7,497 nucleotides of DNA from Parachlamydiaceae bacterium (lineage in GTDB: Bacteria; Chlamydiota; Chlamydiia; Chlamydiales; Parachlamydiaceae), in the NCBI GenBank assembly GCA_013698165.1, contig JACCVN010000166.1:1-7497 (forward strand), given 5' to 3'. Within the stretch, counting starts at the first letter, position 1. The number at the start of each line of letters is the position of its first letter. The translations under genes were made by a program, and so were the position numbers. The notes below the pieces were generated by a model. That model saw only the letters and a list, made by a program, of their open reading frames with translations. It was not told the origin of the DNA and did not search any database. Below are positions 6,003 to 7,497 of the stretch, piece after piece.

Positions 6003-7139
6003 ATGTGGAACCATCGTTACCTTTCTCGTATAGACTTTAGAATCATTCCTATTTTAGTAGGGTTGATGCTGAGCAGCCTGCTTGCCATTTCTGCCTATAC
6101 AACTGATGGCTCTCCTGAAGCGTTGGAGGGGACTTTTTTCACTCCTGCTGTTATCCGTCAGATCAAAGGGATATTTATAGGATTAGGTGTTTTCATTTTC
6201 TTTGCCGGTTTCGACTACAATAAGCTGCGTGAATGGACGTGGTTTTTATACGCCGTCATGATCTTAGCGTTGGTTGGACTTTTCTTTGTGCCGACCATTC
6301 AAAATGTCCATCGTTGGTATCGCTTACCCCTTATAGGAATGAATTTTCAGCCTTCGGAATATTCAAAACTCATTGTTGTTATTGCTTTAAGTTGGTTTTT
6401 AGAACGCCAAAAAGCTGAGTCAAGATCATGGAAGACTGCTTTTTTCGCACTATTAATTATGGGTATCCCTTTTCTGCTTATTCTAAAACAGCCAGATTTA
6501 GGGACAGCATTTGTTCTATTTCCTGTATCGCTCGTCATGTTTTATTTTGGGGATATCAACCCTTGGGTTGTTAGGAGCATGGCTTTTATTGGAGGTTGTA
6601 TATTACTATTTACGGCATTAGTATTTTTGGGTGTTATTTCTCATGAAGAAATTAAGCCTTATGCCACAAAAGTGATCAAAGACTACCAATACGAGCGCCT
6701 TAACCCAAATACACACCATGGGAAAGCAGCCACGACGGCCATCGCGCTCGGTGGTTTTGCGGGCAAAGGATGGCGTAAAAGCGAGTATACTGCAGGGGGA
6801 TGGTTGCCGGAGGCCTATACTGATTCGGTATTCCCAGCTTTTGGGGAAGAATTTGGGCTGGTCGGATTATTTACGATCATGACCCTTTTTTATGCCTTAA
6901 TTTTTTTTAATTTTCGTGTCACTGCCATTGCTGGAGATCATTTTGGGATATTACTATCTGCGGGAGCTACTGTCTACATTGCCATGCACATTCTTGTTAA
7001 TGTAGGCATGATGTGTGGACTTTTACCTATAACAGGAGTTCCTTTAGTGCTTGTTTCTTATGGGGGATCATCAATTTTATCGACAATGACTGCGCTCGGC
7101 ATTATCCAAAGCATTTATAGTCGACGATTTATGTTCTAA
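6003..7139 (+). CDS. rodA: rod-shape peptidoglycan polymerase RodA (SEDS family)
   Basis: RodA is a multi-pass inner-membrane glycosyltransferase that polymerises lipid II into glycan strands together with a class B penicillin-binding protein. The 378-residue length is normal. Many hydrophobic segments span the protein, starting at 13-32 and 55-70. Family motifs are NFQPSEYSK (114-122), KQPDLGTA (162-169), the extracellular loop GKGWRKSEYTAGGWLPEAYTDSVFPAFGEEFG (254-285) and TGVPLVLVSYGGSS (344-357). Asp274 in YTDSVF matches the essential aspartate of Escherichia coli RodA (Asp262). FtsW is the main alternative, but the overall length and motifs favour RodA. ATG 6003 has no Shine-Dalgarno sequence in the preceding 20 nt (an A/T-rich leader), yet MWNHRYLSRIDFRII is a normal N-terminus for the family. 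It stands alone, with the NlpC/P60 hydrolase upstream; both act on peptidoglycan. Confidence 0.93.
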   Translation: MWNHRYLSRIDFRIIPILVGLMLSSLLAISAYTTDGSPEALEGTFFTPAVIRQIKGIFIGLGVFIFFAGFDYNKLREWTWFLYAVMILALVGLFFVPTIQNVHRWYRLPLIGMNFQPSEYSKLIVVIALSWFLERQKAESRSWKTAFFALLIMGIPFLLILKQPDLGTAFVLFPVSLVMFYFGDINPWVVRSMAFIGGCILLFTALVFLGVISHEEIKPYATKVIKDYQYERLNPNTHHGKAATTAIALGGFAGKGWRKSEYTAGGWLPEAYTDSVFPAFGEEFGLVGLFTIMTLFYALIFFNFRVTAIAGDHFGILLSAGATVYIAMHILVNVGMMCGLLPITGVPLVLVSYGGSSILSTMTALGIIQSIYSRRFMF

Positions 7140-7268
7140 TCACCTTTAGCAATGCTCTATTTTAGTAAGTATGCAATAATAAGTTGAATGATCAAATGGG
7201 TTAAGCGATAATGTCTATTGCGCATCTTATTTCCCAATTTGAGTGTTCAGAAGATCGGTGCGTCTTGA
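7140..7268. other. short noncoding gap after rodA
   Basis: No gene, terminator or RNA fold was recognised in these 129 bases. Only a 27-codon open frame from 7211 occurs, which runs into the following repeat and lacks support. Confidence 0.5.
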
Positions 7269-7436
7269 TATATACTGCCCTTAGCTCAATCTGAGATATT
7301 TCGGCTGCGCCAAAGCCTCGGGGTTGAGCTCATTTACAAGGCCCTGTATTGTATAATACAGGGTCTTTTAAATGAGCTCAACCGAGAGAGCTTTCGCGTT
7401 GCCCAAATTCTCAGATTGAGCTAAGGGCAGTATATA
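7269..7436. mobile_element. 168-bp MITE-like foldback element
   Basis: The ends 7269-7296 and 7409-7436 are perfect 28-bp inverted repeats (outer sequence TATATACTGCCCTTAGC). The inner arms 7322-7336 and 7369-7383 are a perfect 15-bp pair. The core CCCTGTATT/AATACAGGG (7342-7350, 7355-7363) is a perfect 9-bp stem with loop GTAT. All three pairs share one centre at 7352.5. The segments between (7297-7321, 7384-7408) are diverged but still alignable after a one-base shift. No open frame for a transposase is present, as expected of a non-autonomous element. The ends are TA-rich, which would fit an element inserting at TA, but the target duplication cannot be judged. It might instead be a structured repeat with no mobility. 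Confidence 0.75.
7338..7369 (+). terminator. terminator-like hairpin at the centre of the foldback
   Basis: AAGGCCCTGTATT (7338-7350), loop GTAT, and AATACAGGGTCTT (7355-7367) pair over 13 bp, including one G-T pair. The last bases of the 3' arm and those after it read TCTTTT, so a transcript from rodA could end here. The − strand reading also gives a stem, with a weaker T-run. Some of the T bases lie within the arm. Confidence 0.4.
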
Positions 7437-7497
7437 CTGCCCTTAGCTCAATTTGAGAAATTTTGGCTGCGCCAAAGCCTCGGGGCTGAGCTTAGGG
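7431..7497. repeat. second, related copy of the foldback arm, cut by window end
   Basis: From 7431 the sequence repeats the left half of the previous element. Bases 7431-7486 match 7269-7324 with only a few differences, including GGCTGCGCCAAAGCCTCGG in both. It shares TATATA (7431-7436) with the right end of the first copy. After GAGCTTAGGG it diverges. The end TGAGCTTAGGG (7487-7497) pairs with CCCTTAGCTCA (7440-7450, allowing for one mismatch), so this copy may be a shorter hairpin of about 58 bp. Confidence 0.75.

Noticed and set aside
7211..7294. 27-codon open frame before and into the foldback
   Set aside because: It is too short, lacks a ribosome site and runs into the repeat, so nothing supports it as a gene.
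7269..7497. tRNA or structured noncoding RNA gene
   Set aside because: The arms form long perfect duplexes with no cloverleaf or known RNA motif, and the repeat of the left arm fits a DNA repeat element better.

Overview
This AT-rich window carries five genes on the + strand in its first half (the first one cut by the window edge) and second half, with a two-gene − strand unit between them, and several conspicuous inverted repeats in the gaps. The gene set and sequences point to a bacterium of the Chlamydiota, probably an environmental, Parachlamydia/Simkania/Waddlia-like lineage. The reasons are the compact bioF-bioD-bioA order, an NlpC/P60 protein with two SH3-like domains and a chlamydia-like RodA. 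This is inference from remembered family patterns, not a search; another intracellular Gram-negative lineage is possible.

Region 1 (1-3271, +) is a biotin operon: the 3' part of bioF, then bioD, bioA and a ferritin-like putative di-iron protein. bioA overlaps the end of bioD by 19 nt, and the fourth gene overlaps bioA by 4 nt (ATGA). BioF, BioD and BioA turn pimeloyl-ACP/CoA into dethiobiotin; a bioB gene would be expected outside the window. The fourth protein has the E / ExxH / E / ExxH pattern of a carboxylate-bridged di-iron site. Its coupling to bioA suggests a role in biotin synthesis, possibly the pimeloyl-forming step, which is not accounted for by any gene visible here.

Region 2 (3272-4592) has a noncoding gap with two hairpins. 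It is followed on the − strand by a BON-domain lipoprotein and a glycine-zipper stress-type protein that carries six 15-bp tandem repeats encoding a His-rich linker. Together they look like an envelope or stress unit.

Region 3 (4593-7139, +) has an NlpC/P60 peptidoglycan hydrolase and the peptidoglycan polymerase RodA. They are separated by a 310-bp gap that contains a perfect 36-bp palindrome embedded in further repeats.

Region 4 (7140-7497) has no gene. It holds an almost fully palindromic 168-bp foldback element with perfect 28-bp terminal inverted repeats. A second, related copy starts immediately after it and runs to the window edge. This is the clearest unexplained structure in the window.
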